From the NCBI RefSeq assembly GCF_030676415.1, contig NZ_JAUUTW010000032.1, positions 1 to 58,206 of the forward strand: a stretch of DNA of 58,206 nucleotides. The letters run 5' to 3'. Made by a program: the position numbers and the translations under genes. Positions 29,381 to 38,023 of this stretch are shown piece by piece. This stretch comes from Peribacillus frigoritolerans. GTDB lineage: Bacteria > Bacillota > Bacilli > Bacillales > DSM-1321. The notes under the pieces were generated by a model, which was given only the letters and a program-made list of their open reading frames with translations, had not been told where the DNA came from and did no database searches. How positions within the stretch are numbered: position 1 is the stretch's first letter; the number at the start of each line of letters is the position of its first letter.

Positions 29381-29410
29381 AAACTGATCCCCCTTCAACT
29401 GTACCAGGAC

Positions 29411-29501
29411 AGATAGGTAAAAAAATGGTTTATTTTTATTGTATGTACTCATAGTATGTTAATTATATCAAAACTGTTTTTAAGATAAGTAAAAAAATGG
29501 T
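29411..29501. promoter_or_regulatory. Pair of 19-bp direct repeats, putative MocR operator
   Basis: AGATARGTAAAAAAATGGT occurs at 29411-29429 and 29483-29501 with one mismatch, 72 bp apart start to start, between the divergent MocR and EamA genes. Known MocR proteins bind paired direct repeats, so this is the likely regulatory site for both genes. Confidence 0.65.
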
Positions 29502-29541
29502 GCAGATGTGGTACAAAGTATAAAGATTGGGGTTGGAAAAG

Positions 29542-30444
29542 ATGCAGGGAGAAACAAGAGAAAAATTCGGATTATTTTTGGGATTAGTGGGTGTCATTTG
29601 TTTTAGCTTAACACTCCCTTCTACAAGTATTGCCGTAGAATATTTCGGGACTACAATCGTTGGTTTAGGAAGAACAGTTGTAGCCGCTATTTTAGTAGCC
29701 GTGGTATTGATTATTCGAAAAGAAAAACTGCCTTCTCTTCGGCAATTCAAACGTCTACTTATTGTTGCTTTTGGTGCAGTTTTAGGATTTCCTCTCCTCA
29801 CTTCTTGGGCAATGGAATCCTTGCCTGTTTCTCATGGAGCTGTGGAATTAGCCCTGTTACCGTTAGCAACAGCCGGATTTGCTCTATTTAGGGCAGGTGA
29901 AATCCCATCTCTCAAATTCTGGATTTCAAGTATAATCAGCTCTTTAGCGGTAATTATGTATGCACTTCATCTTGGATTCGGCCAATTGCAATTTGCTGAT
30001 TTAGCTTTACTGGCAGCAGTGATCATACTGGGGCTTAGTTACGCAGATGGGGGGGAATTAGCGAAAGAATTAGGTAGCTGGCAAGTGATTGCATGGGCAA
30101 TTATGATCGGTGCTCCATTTTTCATTATTCCAGTCGGGCTAAACCTTACAACTGAAATGCTTCATGCCCCTTTACAAGCATGGATTAGTTTTATTTATCT
30201 CGCAGTTGTTAGTCAATTTCTAGCATATGTTGCTTGGTATAGCGGAATGGCTCTTGGCGGGATAGCAAGAGTTAGTCAGATTCAATATTTACAACCATTT
30301 TTGATGATTCTATTTGCAACAGTATTTCTAGATGAATCCATCACAATGTTCACACTAGTAATAGCAGTGATTGTTGTCTTTTCAGTTATATTAGGCAAAA
30401 ATGCTCCCGTATCAAAAAACGGAGCTGTATCAGGGAAAAACTAA
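29542..30444 (+). CDS. EamA/DMT-family transporter
   Basis: About 300 aa with ten hydrophobic helices in two five-helix halves, the EamA arrangement (LGFPLLTSWAMESLPVSHGA near the end of the first half; GIARVSQIQYLQPFLMIL and FLDESITMF in the second). Likely exports amino acids or related metabolites. ATG at 29542 preferred over TTG at 29527. Divergent from the MocR regulator, a common pairing. Confidence 0.88.
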   Translation: MQGETREKFGLFLGLVGVICFSLTLPSTSIAVEYFGTTIVGLGRTVVAAILVAVVLIIRKEKLPSLRQFKRLLIVAFGAVLGFPLLTSWAMESLPVSHGAVELALLPLATAGFALFRAGEIPSLKFWISSIISSLAVIMYALHLGFGQLQFADLALLAAVIILGLSYADGGELAKELGSWQVIAWAIMIGAPFFIIPVGLNLTTEMLHAPLQAWISFIYLAVVSQFLAYVAWYSGMALGGIARVSQIQYLQPFLMILFATVFLDESITMFTLVIAVIVVFSVILGKNAPVSKNGAVSGKN

Positions 30445-30620
30445 CTGCATGTTCAATTGAGATTTCTGTTTAATTAAATAAGAAAATGAAATGAATCCTA
30501 TGGCATATAACTTATAGAACGACCCAATTGGATTAGATGAAGAAGTTGCCATGAATATAGACTTATCTTATAGAGAAATTATTAATTTAATGCTAAGAAA
30601 AGTTTCTGAGAGGAGAAAAA

Positions 30621-31213
30621 ATGTAGATCCCTGCACATTTTAACATTACAGACGAAACACCTGCCTTGGATATAATGAAGGAACATAGTTTTGCGACTCT
30701 TTTTTCTCAACATGATGGAATGCCCTACGCGACTCATTTACCGTTAATATTGAACGAGGATAACTCATGCTTATATGGACATTTCGCCCGTCCTAATCCT
30801 CAGTGAAAAGACATCAAAAATCAAACCGTTTTGCTGTTTTTCATGGCCCGCATTGTTATAACTCTCCCTCTTGGTATGAGACGAATAAAGCAGTACCAAC
30901 ATGGATTTATATGACCGTTCATGTTTACGGAGAAGTCGAACTGCAAGAGGATGAACATGAGTTAATGAACTCCCTACATGATATAGTATCGAAGGACGAA
31001 TCTCCTGACAGTTCATACAGTTTGTAAGATGTAGATGCTGAGTTTCTCGCTGGTATGAACAAAGGAGTTCAAGGATTCAAAATAAAAATCAACAAAATAG
31101 AAAGGAAAGCAAAGATAAGTCAAAATCATCCATTGAAAAGACAAGAATTAATCGTTAATCAACTGGAACAAATATCAAATACAGATGAGCAACAGATTTC
31201 ATTATTAATGTAA
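30621..31213 (+). pseudogene. Broken paiB-like (FMN-binding split barrel) gene
   Basis: ATG at 30621 has GAGGAG upstream, but the second codon is TAG. The sequence then reads IPAHFNITDETPALDIMKEH, ATHLPLILNE and [11 protein letters not shown] before another stop. It continues in another frame with [37 protein letters not shown], and ends with [15 protein letters not shown]...KISQNH in a third segment. This covers the whole PaiB family. At least two stops and one frameshift. Confidence 0.85.
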
Positions 31214-31264
31214 ACAAACCTAGAAAAATAACGGTAAATGGTACTGCACTAACGGGAGTGTTGA

Positions 31265-31720
31265 TCAAATAAGGATTAACGCTCTTTCTCTCATTGAGTG
31301 GTGTATTGAAATTGTATTTACTAATTCTATATTCACCTTAGAATCTTCTGACTTAAAATTTTCATCCTTTACTTCATCGTATACTTTTTTAAATAACGGT
31401 GGTGTTTCAGCTTTCTCAAATGCACCAGTGTTTTCAAAGAGGATTAAAATTATATATATATCTTCTTTAGTTGCAGGAACTTTTCCAGGCTTAAGAGTAG
31501 TCGAAATTTGACCATTTGGTTGCAATATTGCTAATTCTACATCCTTTATAATACCGATGTTTTTGTAGACGGAGTGAAATTTCCAACTCATCAGTTGTTA
31601 ATCAAGCCTTTTTCCATTCATCTAATCATCACACCATCTTTAATCAAAACAGATGATACTCCTATAAACATATCTTTAGACTGTGACAATGGCAACTCTA
31701 GTCTCAGGTCCCCATTTTAT
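31265..31720 (-). pseudogene. Broken YetF-like (DUF421) gene
   Basis: IIKDVELAILQPNGQIST (near 31500-31560) and, upstream in other frames, MFIGVSSVLIKDGVMIR (near 31640-31680) are typical of the cytosolic domain of YetF/DUF421 membrane proteins. Frames change between them and the membrane helices are lost or unreadable. The last 50 codons (KAETPPLFKKVYDEVKDENF onward) are not part of the usual family and their origin is unclear. Confidence 0.6.
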
Positions 31721-31864
31721 AAGACTTTTCTTTTCCTTGTCGGAAGCATAAGTATTAATCAATATCTGCAAACATGGCTAAATCCTCTTTATTACCAATC
31801 ATCAAGTAGCATATCTCCTTTGTGGATAACATAATCAGGAGATGGAGAGCTCTTCTTTTTTGAA

Positions 31865-32806
31865 TCATTTAAACCATCCCATACGCCCTAACCAGAATAA
31901 CATCCCGAATCCTACTATAGCCATAACTCCTAGTACCCCAAAATACCCTCCATGCCAAGTTAGTTCGGGCATATATTCAAAATTCATCCCATAAATGCTA
32001 GCAATAAATGTTAAGGGGATGAAAATGGAGGTCATTACGGTTAGTGTCTTCATTATATTGTTCGTCCGGTTTGCATTTATAGAAATATAATTATCACGTA
32101 TATCTGCTGTCATTTCTCTATTAGATTCAATCATTTCAGAAAGCCTGAGCAAATGGTCGGAAATATCCATGAAGTAGACCCTTTCTTCTTTTGGAACTAA
32201 AACCCTCTCCGAATTTAAAATTCTATACATTAATTCTCTCATAGGAAATATAGTCCGTCTTAACTTCAGCAACTGGCTTCGGATTTCATAAACATTACCA
32301 ATTAAATCTCGATTTCCTTTTTTCAATTCAATTTCATTCAATTCGTCCTCAATTTGATACATACTAGGGAAATACCCATCAACAATTTTATCCATGATTA
32401 AGTAAAAAATGTACATTAACCCTTTACTTATTGACTGTTTGTCATCCATTACCCTTTGACGAACTAATCCTATTTCGTTTGAAGGCAATAAGTGAAAAGT
32501 TACAATAAAATTATGTCCGACAAATATATCCACTTCTTCAGGTGCAAGGGATGATTGGTTTAAAGTGTGCAGAACAAAAAAATCATACCCATCATAATAG
32601 TCGAGTTTTGGCCGCTGTAAGGAATGTAAACAATCTTCAATAGCTAATGGATGAAAGTTAAAATGAGTTTTTAACAGCGATGTTTCTTCTTCAGTAGGTG
32701 CATCAAAATCCACCCAATACCATTTAATATTCGAATCAGTCAAATGTTCTAATGGTATATCTTCTATTAATTTCAAATCGGATGTTACTGCAAAAGTACG
32801 AATCAT
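31865..32806 (-). CDS. corA: CorA-type magnesium/cobalt transporter
   Basis: 313 aa. Cytosolic N-terminal domain, long stalk helix (residues about 140-250), two C-terminal membrane helices and the hallmark YGMNF between them (near residue 275). Forms a pentameric Mg2+ channel. ATG behind AGGAAGTG. It starts 23 bp after the YolD-like gene on the same strand and may be co-transcribed. Confidence 0.95.
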   Translation of the reverse strand: MIRTFAVTSDLKLIEDIPLEHLTDSNIKWYWVDFDAPTEEETSLLKTHFNFHPLAIEDCLHSLQRPKLDYYDGYDFFVLHTLNQSSLAPEEVDIFVGHNFIVTFHLLPSNEIGLVRQRVMDDKQSISKGLMYIFYLIMDKIVDGYFPSMYQIEDELNEIELKKGNRDLIGNVYEIRSQLLKLRRTIFPMRELMYRILNSERVLVPKEERVYFMDISDHLLRLSEMIESNREMTADIRDNYISINANRTNNIMKTLTVMTSIFIPLTFIASIYGMNFEYMPELTWHGGYFGVLGVMAIVGFGMLFWLGRMGWFK

Positions 32807-32829
32807 TTGTACACTTCCTTGAGGAATTA

Positions 32830-33207
32830 TTATAATTTAATGTTCTTCTTTAAAGGGGTTACTTGATCCTCAACGATCACACCAGTAATCTCATCAAACT
32901 GAATATACTCTAAGGAACTATCTTTCTTCTGAATACGTAACTCTTTTGTGACTGGATGTATGTATACACAATACCCAGACAAATCATGTGGATTTCCCTC
33001 GTTATGCAATCTAAATCTTATCGGTAAATGATATTCCAATGCATAATGAATGTTGTTATCTAACTCTTCAACCTGGTATTCATCTAGTACAGGTTTTTTA
33101 TTTAGAAAATTATCTCCCTCACCCAATCTTTCATTTAAAGCTTTATGCTCAGGTAACATCAATGTTGCTTGCCATTTCATGATTCCCCTATCACAAATTA
33201 TGCCCAT
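32830..33207 (-). CDS. YolD-like family protein
   Basis: 125 aa starting at the ATG at 33207 (GGAGGGATC upstream). CDRGIMKWQATLMLPEHKAL is the signature opening of the YolD-like family, often found on Bacillus prophages and mobile elements beside UvrX-type polymerases. No polymerase gene follows here; corA does. It lies just left of an integrase relic and may be left over from that element. Confidence 0.8.
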   Translation of the reverse strand: MGIICDRGIMKWQATLMLPEHKALNERLGEGDNFLNKKPVLDEYQVEELDNNIHYALEYHLPIRFRLHNEGNPHDLSGYCVYIHPVTKELRIQKKDSSLEYIQFDEITGVIVEDQVTPLKKNIKL

Positions 33208-33351
33208 CAGAAAGATCCCTCCTTTCCATTCACCATATACGAACAAACGTTCTTGTAAAAGGCAGAAAAAAATTCCTTCTCCAATTTAGGGGAAAGGGAA
33301 GCATAGAGTCTACTTTGAGTGACAACTATAATTTTTATTGTCTCCCAATCA

Positions 33352-33438
33352 AATACATTATATTCCCATATAAGCAAAAAACTCGAAAAGAAAAACATGG
33401 AGAAGTTTGAAGAATACACCAAGGGAATAATAGATTAA
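33352..33438 (+). pseudogene. C-terminal tail of a second tyrosine integrase
   Basis: From 33361 the sequence encodes YSHISKKLEKKNMEKFEEYT, then KGIID and a stop at 33436. It aligns residue for residue with the end of the integrase at 41548 (YSHISEKIEHDTMDKFEEHI, then KNVLE). The Tyr of YSHIS would be the catalytic one. Upstream sequence no longer reads as integrase. It lies 17 bp before arm-type repeats, the same layout as at the right end. Confidence 0.75.
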
Positions 33439-33455
33439 ATTTTTTTGCTAACTTT

Positions 33456-33512
33456 GGTGGGCAAATGGTGGGCAAATATCTATTTCATTTATTTTACTAA
33501 GATTTGCCCACC
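33456..33512. repeat. Arm-type repeats of the second (left) element
   Basis: GGTGGGCAAAT is repeated twice at 33456 and 33467 (11-bp period) and occurs inverted as ATTTGCCCACC at 33502-33512, directly before the att copy. Same design as the right end of the 8.2-kb element but with a different repeat sequence. Confidence 0.75.
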
Positions 33513-33517
33513 AAATA

Positions 33518-33614
33518 AAAAACCCCTGACACCAGAGGTGCCAAGGGGTTGAGATATTAATACATCGACATATATTGTTCGCGTTCCCATGTGTGAATTG
33601 TGTACGGAACATGT
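33518..33614. repeat. Left attachment site: copy of the glnA 3' end and terminator
   Basis: 97 bp matching 41627-41724 (last 59 nt of glnA plus its terminator hairpin) with only two substitutions and one missing base. The missing base shifts the glnA frame, so this copy is only a fragment. A direct repeat of this kind is the product of site-specific integration. Confidence 0.92.
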
Positions 33615-33715
33615 ACTAACCGTTAATTTAATGTCATTCTTTCTTAAAAACACCTATTTATAAGGGTTCACTTGTATTTATCTATCAAAATAAATCATAA
33701 TAACTCAAGCATTAT

Positions 33716-33744
33716 CGGGCATTTATCGGGTGATTTTCGGGCAG
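33716..33744. repeat. Left arm-type repeats of the element
   Basis: CGGG cores at 33716, 33727 and 33738 (CGGGCATTTAT, CGGGTGATTTT, CGGGCAG), exactly 11 bp apart and in the same orientation as the three at 41556-41584. Likely integrase arm-binding sites. Confidence 0.8.
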
Positions 33745-33791
33745 TATTTTAGTGTACTATTCATCTTTTTAATAAACAAAATAAAAGAGCA

Positions 33792-33862
33792 CAGCGTGTT
33801 TAAGTCGTGTTGGTAGCACTTCTTAAACCGTCCGCCTACTCACGATAGGCAAACACTTGCTG
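33792..33862 (+). other. Structured leader or origin-like region
   Basis: Nested inverted repeats: an outer pair CAGC-GTGTTT (33792) with AAACAC-tt-GCTG (ends 33862), GTTTAAG (33798-33804) with CTTAAAC (33822-33828), and GCCTA-ctcacga-TAGGC (33834-33850). This is compact, GC-richer than its surroundings, and lies 80 bp upstream of the replication-type gene. It could be an RNA leader or a single/double-strand replication origin. Confidence 0.45.
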
Positions 33863-33941
33863 TACCTTATCCACATTTTACAATCTGTGCTGGGTTGGTG
33901 AACGTTGCTTTTTTGTTTCCAAAAAGGAGACAGCATTTAGT

Positions 33942-34787
33942 ATGAAGAAACGTATAGACGTAATAGCCAATGAAGAATCATATAACAACCTTTCCACTTT
34001 CACAGATATTGAAGAATTAAATATAACGGTACGAGTCTATAGAGACACTATTCGTATGTCTATTAAGCGTACAGATGTACAAGCCAGACTAATCGCATTA
34101 TTAGAAGTTCTAAAACGTCACATCTACAAGCAAATCGGTGTGAGCTATATGTGTAAGAATACAATTGCAGATAAGCTTGAAGTCTCTTATAAAACTGTTC
34201 AACGTGTAATGAAGAAACTTGAAGACCTCGGCATGATACGTCAAAGTACCCATGAAGAGAAAAAAAGATATGATGCAAACAGCCAATGCCATCATTATTC
34301 AACCTGTGAAAGAAGAAATGTCCGGTAAGCCCCCTGTGAAAGAGTCCAAGAAGTGTCCGGCCATTAAAACAACTACTTCTTTCTTAAAACAAAATATTAA
34401 AAACAATAAACGTAAAGCCGTTGCTCAATTCCTTCATGTAGATAATTCTCAAGAAAACTCTTTAAAAAAGCAAATTTCGTAGCCCATTGGGTTCCTGATG
34501 TATTCAGTAACCTAGTAGATTCATTCTACGAAAAGGCTGAAACTATACAGGAATTCTGGAAGGTTATTAAACAATGTAATAGAGTGGTTGATTATTCTAC
34601 TAACAAACGAGCATTCACAGGTAAACAGGAAATAGAAATCGGAATCAAGGTATTTAAGGAATTTGTTATGAAGGTTAAGGGTGGAATTAACATGCATAAA
34701 GGACCCTTTGCTTATTTCAATGGGATTGTGAACAAGCTTATGAATAATATTTACTTTGATGCAGATTTTATGGACAACCTTAATTAA
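33942..34787 (+). pseudogene. Frameshifted helix-turn-helix, replication-type protein
   Basis: Three frames add up to one protein of about 280 aa. The first holds a winged helix (CKNTIADKLEVSYKTVQRVM, LEDLGMIRQ). The second begins near AIIIQPVKEEMSGK. The third runs from FVAHWVPDVFSNLVDSFYEK through PFAYFNGIVNKLMNN to the end. This layout matches a helix-turn-helix family common on Bacillus plasmids and integrative elements and thought to act in replication. Frame changes near 34275 and 34470 make it dead. GGAGACAGC precedes the ATG. Confidence 0.75.
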
Positions 34788-35138
34788 TCTCAGAAAAGGT
34801 TTTTACCCGCCCAGAATATTTTATTCCTTTAGCCCTTAAAGTATAAGGTTCATTACACAAAAGAGTATGTTCCATAAGAGAATTTTTTATTCCTCCTTTA
34901 GTTGATCCGATCAATTCTCTTCCAAATTTTATCTATTAAAGGTTTTTGCTAATTTTCTTATAGAACTAAAGGAGCAGGATAGTTGCAGAAGGGAATTTCC
35001 TTATTCGAATTGTTCCCTTAGATTGAGCAAATGTTAACGGCTAATCAATTTCTTTAATTGGGTAACTCTGAGTATTAGTACATTTCCTTAACATAGTGAA
35101 TAGGATAATTTAAAAAATCTTTGAAGGCGTTGAGAAAA
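34788..35138. other. 350-bp region without a gene
   Basis: AT-rich; probably carries the promoter of the cupin gene. Nothing else seen. Confidence 0.5.
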
Positions 35139-36053
35139 ATGTATGATGCTCCTATTTCGTATCCCCACCAATATCAATATCCAAATCCTTATTATTTTAA
35201 TGTTCCAATAAATAACAATGTAATACAGCCCCAATACTGGACTACACAAGATGTTGCTAACCGATTTGATTTTTTTCAATCATCAATTGGAAGGAATGAA
35301 ATCGGACTAAAAGATTATGGACAGAAACCATTTGTAATCAATATTAATGAAGCTACAAAACAAAACAATAACTACCGTACCGCATTATGGACAGGAAATC
35401 ATTTTCAAGTTACATTGATGAGTCTTAAAGCTGGGGAAGATATCGGTTTAGAAATTCACCCTAACGTTGACCAATTTTTACGCATTGAACAAGGTCAAGG
35501 GATTGTTCAAATGGGCAAGAGAAAAGATAATTTAAACTTTGTACGAAATGTTTATGATGATTCTGCCATTATGATACCTGCTGGAACATGGCATAATGTA
35601 ACCAATACAGGTAATATCCCGTTGAAAATTTATTCTATATACGCACCTCCACAACATCCATTTGGCACGGTTCATGTAACTAAAGCGGATGCTTTGGTTG
35701 CAGAACACCGTTCTGACTGCGATATGCATTATTCTCCAACAAAGTATCCAAATAGGATTCAAACAAATAATTTCAACATCGTAAAAACAAGATTTTCTAA
35801 AGAGGAAGCAGCAGCGATAGCTTTACTTTTAGGCATTGATTTTAATAAAAGCAAGTTTGATTTAGATGAGTTTTGGATGGGAGTAAATACCGAGCTTGAA
35901 CATGGAAACATATCCAGCCAAACAAATGTAACTGGTGATGATCCTATTATAACGGGGAAAATTGCCCTAGCTCATCTTCGTGAGTTTCCTGATTACTACA
36001 AAAGACTAAAGGTGCTTGAGGAAGAAGCAAAAGCCTATTGGAACATGGATTAA
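35139..36053 (+). CDS. Cupin plus DUF5661 protein
   Basis: About 304 aa. Tyr/Asn/Pro-rich N-terminal 30 residues (YPHQYQYPNPYYFNVP), then a cupin (residues about 90-180) with LEIHPNVDQFLRIEQGQGIV and MIPAGTWHNVTNTG holding the metal-binding His and Glu. The C-terminal DUF5661 helical region begins FSKEEAAAIALLLGIDF and includes ITGKIALAHLREFPDYYKRL. The N-terminus resembles spore-coat-associated proteins in composition. Enzyme activity unknown. ATG at 35139 rather than TTG at 35121, because AAGG lies between them. Confidence 0.85.
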   Translation: MYDAPISYPHQYQYPNPYYFNVPINNNVIQPQYWTTQDVANRFDFFQSSIGRNEIGLKDYGQKPFVININEATKQNNNYRTALWTGNHFQVTLMSLKAGEDIGLEIHPNVDQFLRIEQGQGIVQMGKRKDNLNFVRNVYDDSAIMIPAGTWHNVTNTGNIPLKIYSIYAPPQHPFGTVHVTKADALVAEHRSDCDMHYSPTKYPNRIQTNNFNIVKTRFSKEEAAAIALLLGIDFNKSKFDLDEFWMGVNTELEHGNISSQTNVTGDDPIITGKIALAHLREFPDYYKRLKVLEEEAKAYWNMD

Positions 36054-36124
36054 TAAAATGCCTAAATGATTAGAACAACTCATATTTTCAAGCGAGTTTG
36101 TGAAATGTTTTACTTAAACTAACG

Positions 36125-36165
36125 GGTGCTATAGTTCAAGAAGCGCAAGGCTCTATAGCATTTAT
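36125..36165 (+). terminator. Terminator of the cupin gene
   Basis: TGCTATAG / CTATAGCA stem, 18-base loop, then TTTAT. Confidence 0.55.
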
Positions 36166-36207
36166 AGTATTGTCGATTTACCACGCTTTTGTTGAACAAG
36201 AAGTAAA

Positions 36208-36257
36208 AGGGTGATACATATTATATATGACTAATATGTATCGCCCTATATTTTTTA
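36208..36257. terminator. Convergent terminator
   Basis: GGGTGATACATATTA / TAATATGTATCGCCC, a 15-bp stem with one wobble pair, followed by a T run. Lies between convergent genes. Confidence 0.85.
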
Positions 36258-36264
36258 TGTATTT

Positions 36265-36519
36265 TTATGATTTAGGTCTTGATAAGCGTAATAGACCAGA
36301 CCTTGTATAATTTCTAAACTTCACCTTGCATTTTATCTTCGAATCTAAACAAATGAACTTCTTGTTTTCTTCAACAATTAAATCATGACTATAGAATTGT
36401 TTCCTTGCTGCAGGAGTGACAAACTCCATTATGCCAGCTGGTTTTTTTCGGTTATTTTCTTCAATCCCTAGAAGCAAACCAAATTCATCTTTTCGCAATC
36501 CGGTTAGTACTGCATCGGT
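36265..36519 (-). pseudogene. C-terminal fragment of an ATP-dependent DNA ligase
   Basis: After a stop codon the frame reads DAVLTGLRKDEFGLLLGIEE, then KPAGIMEFVTPAARKQFY, and ends KCKVKFRNYTRSGLLRLSRP. This is the OB-fold C-terminus of Bacillus/phage ATP-dependent ligases (roughly the last 80 of about 270 residues). The catalytic N-terminal domain is missing, so the product could not ligate DNA. Confidence 0.6.
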
Positions 36520-36688
36520 TTATTGATAATTGATTTGTTAAACCTTTTGTGATATTACAGGTCGACACTGCATATTTCCTCTTTAAGAGACTTTTTTATA
36601 TCCTTAAGTATTTCTCGCATTCTCTTATTTCGGTTCAATTGCTGTTTCTTTTTCGGTGTAAAAAACAGTAAATGACATCTTTATTTAT

Positions 36689-37531
36689 CTAGTTCCTAAT
36701 CATTTCTCGTTCTTTTAAAGATTGAACAGGACGATTGTTGTCAGGGGAAATTTCCTGGAATGCTTGAATTTGTGTTTTTGACATTTCAATTGGCTGCTCA
36801 AAGATTACCCATTTTACTTCTTCCGTACATGGAGGGGTCGTTAACGAACCGATATAATGGAAAGTCGTTTGATCTTGAGGTAGTAAAGCTTGTAAATCAA
36901 TCGGTTCTTTTACGGTAATTTCTTTTTCTGTTTCTTCCTTCGGTAATACATCCCAAACAGATTCCAGTTTTTCATTTTCTTTTCTTTCTTGAATCATCAC
37001 TCCAAGGACGGCAAGCTTTCCATTCGCGTCTTTATGTACGAGGTGCAGTTCCATATCATAATTTTGGCCATTAAATTGATGTTCACTTGGAGTATGGAAA
37101 TGAAATTGAGCGAGCTTGTACTCAATTCCTTCAACGACAATGCTGTTGCTTTCTATTGTGGCATTAGCCTGCACTGTATGACCGTTGTTTACGAGTGAAA
37201 AAGTTGTTGGCTCATATTTGATTTGAATGCCTTCTAATTTTTTATCCGCTTTTACTTGGGAGAATTCAATATTAATTGGTGATTGTTCACTTCCATTGGC
37301 ACAGGCTGAGTTTGCAGAGTCTAGTTCTCCCCAGTGTTCAGGTCCCGTGTCCCCCTCATAAGACCAATTAGAAGTGTGTGTACTATGAGCCTCTTTTGCT
37401 TCACTTTCTTTCTTACCAGTGGTTTGTTCCTCTTCTTTTTGTGCAGTTGTTTCCTTAGTTTTATACGAGCAAGCTTCTAATAAACAGACTAAAGATACAA
37501 CTAAAAATGGATAAGCAAGATTCTTTTTCAT
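36689..37531 (-). CDS. Alpha-carbonic anhydrase lipoprotein
   Basis: 280 aa. Lipoprotein signal with lipobox LLEAC near residue 21, a Lys/Glu-rich linker, then an alpha-carbonic anhydrase domain. WSYEGDTGPEHWGEL and QSPINI open the fold, zinc ligands lie in FHFHTPSEH and MELHLVH, and YIGSLTTPPCTEEVKW closes the active site. It should hydrate CO2 at the outer membrane face. The frame is open upstream to 37717, but AAAGGAG and the signal peptide fix the start at 37531. An intact cargo gene in a decayed element. Confidence 0.93.
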   Translation of the reverse strand: MKKNLAYPFLVVSLVCLLEACSYKTKETTAQKEEEQTTGKKESEAKEAHSTHTSNWSYEGDTGPEHWGELDSANSACANGSEQSPINIEFSQVKADKKLEGIQIKYEPTTFSLVNNGHTVQANATIESNSIVVEGIEYKLAQFHFHTPSEHQFNGQNYDMELHLVHKDANGKLAVLGVMIQERKENEKLESVWDVLPKEETEKEITVKEPIDLQALLPQDQTTFHYIGSLTTPPCTEEVKWVIFEQPIEMSKTQIQAFQEISPDNNRPVQSLKEREMIRN

Positions 37532-38023
37532 GCTTGATTTAACGCTCCTTTTACCAGATTTTAATAATCTATACAATAATATACTAAAAATAAAAAAATG
37601 GTAAACGTTATTTTCTAAAAAATGTTCACAGACCATGTTTTGATAAAAGTAGACCAAACCCTTACCTATCTGTATTAAGATCGGAGTTGTTTTTAAGGCA
37701 GCTTTTTCTTTATGCAACTATCGGGGCAGTTAGTTGAAGAAGGATTATAATGATATATTACTAAAATGGAGGAGATTATTGAACCAAACTAGAAAAGAGT
37801 AGACAACCAAGCATTTGTTGAAAAAGGTTTGATGAGGAAATTAAGTTATATTATTGAAAAATCGTTCTTAGTTTGCTATAAAACAAAAAAGCTAACAAGG
37901 ATGTTAGCTAAAATCTGCTACTTGTTAGATTGAAAAAAGAACAGTTTAATTTATTCTTCACTCGCACTTGTTACAAGTTATCCGTTGTCTTTCTTACTAT
38001 CTTTAGATTTTTTTTTGAATATC
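37532..38023. other. 490-bp region without a gene
   Basis: Promoter region of the carbonic anhydrase and, at 37881-37910, a terminator for the coiled-coil gene. No gene seen. Confidence 0.5.
37881..37910 (-). terminator. Terminator of the coiled-coil gene
   Basis: AGCTAACA-agga-TGTTAGCT; on the minus strand it is followed by TTTTTTGTTTT. Confidence 0.8.

Noticed and set aside
31574..31834. Plus-strand 86-codon frame
   Set aside because: Lies opposite the DUF421 pseudogene, whose family motifs are visible on the minus strand.
33207..33422. Minus-strand 71-codon frame between YolD and the left integrase tail
   Set aside because: Antisense to the integrase remnant and overlaps the YolD ribosome binding site; unlikely to be a gene.
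33100..33440. A full second integrase gene left of the att copy
   Set aside because: Only the last 25 or so codons align with an integrase; upstream bases do not read as one in any frame, so only a tail is claimed.
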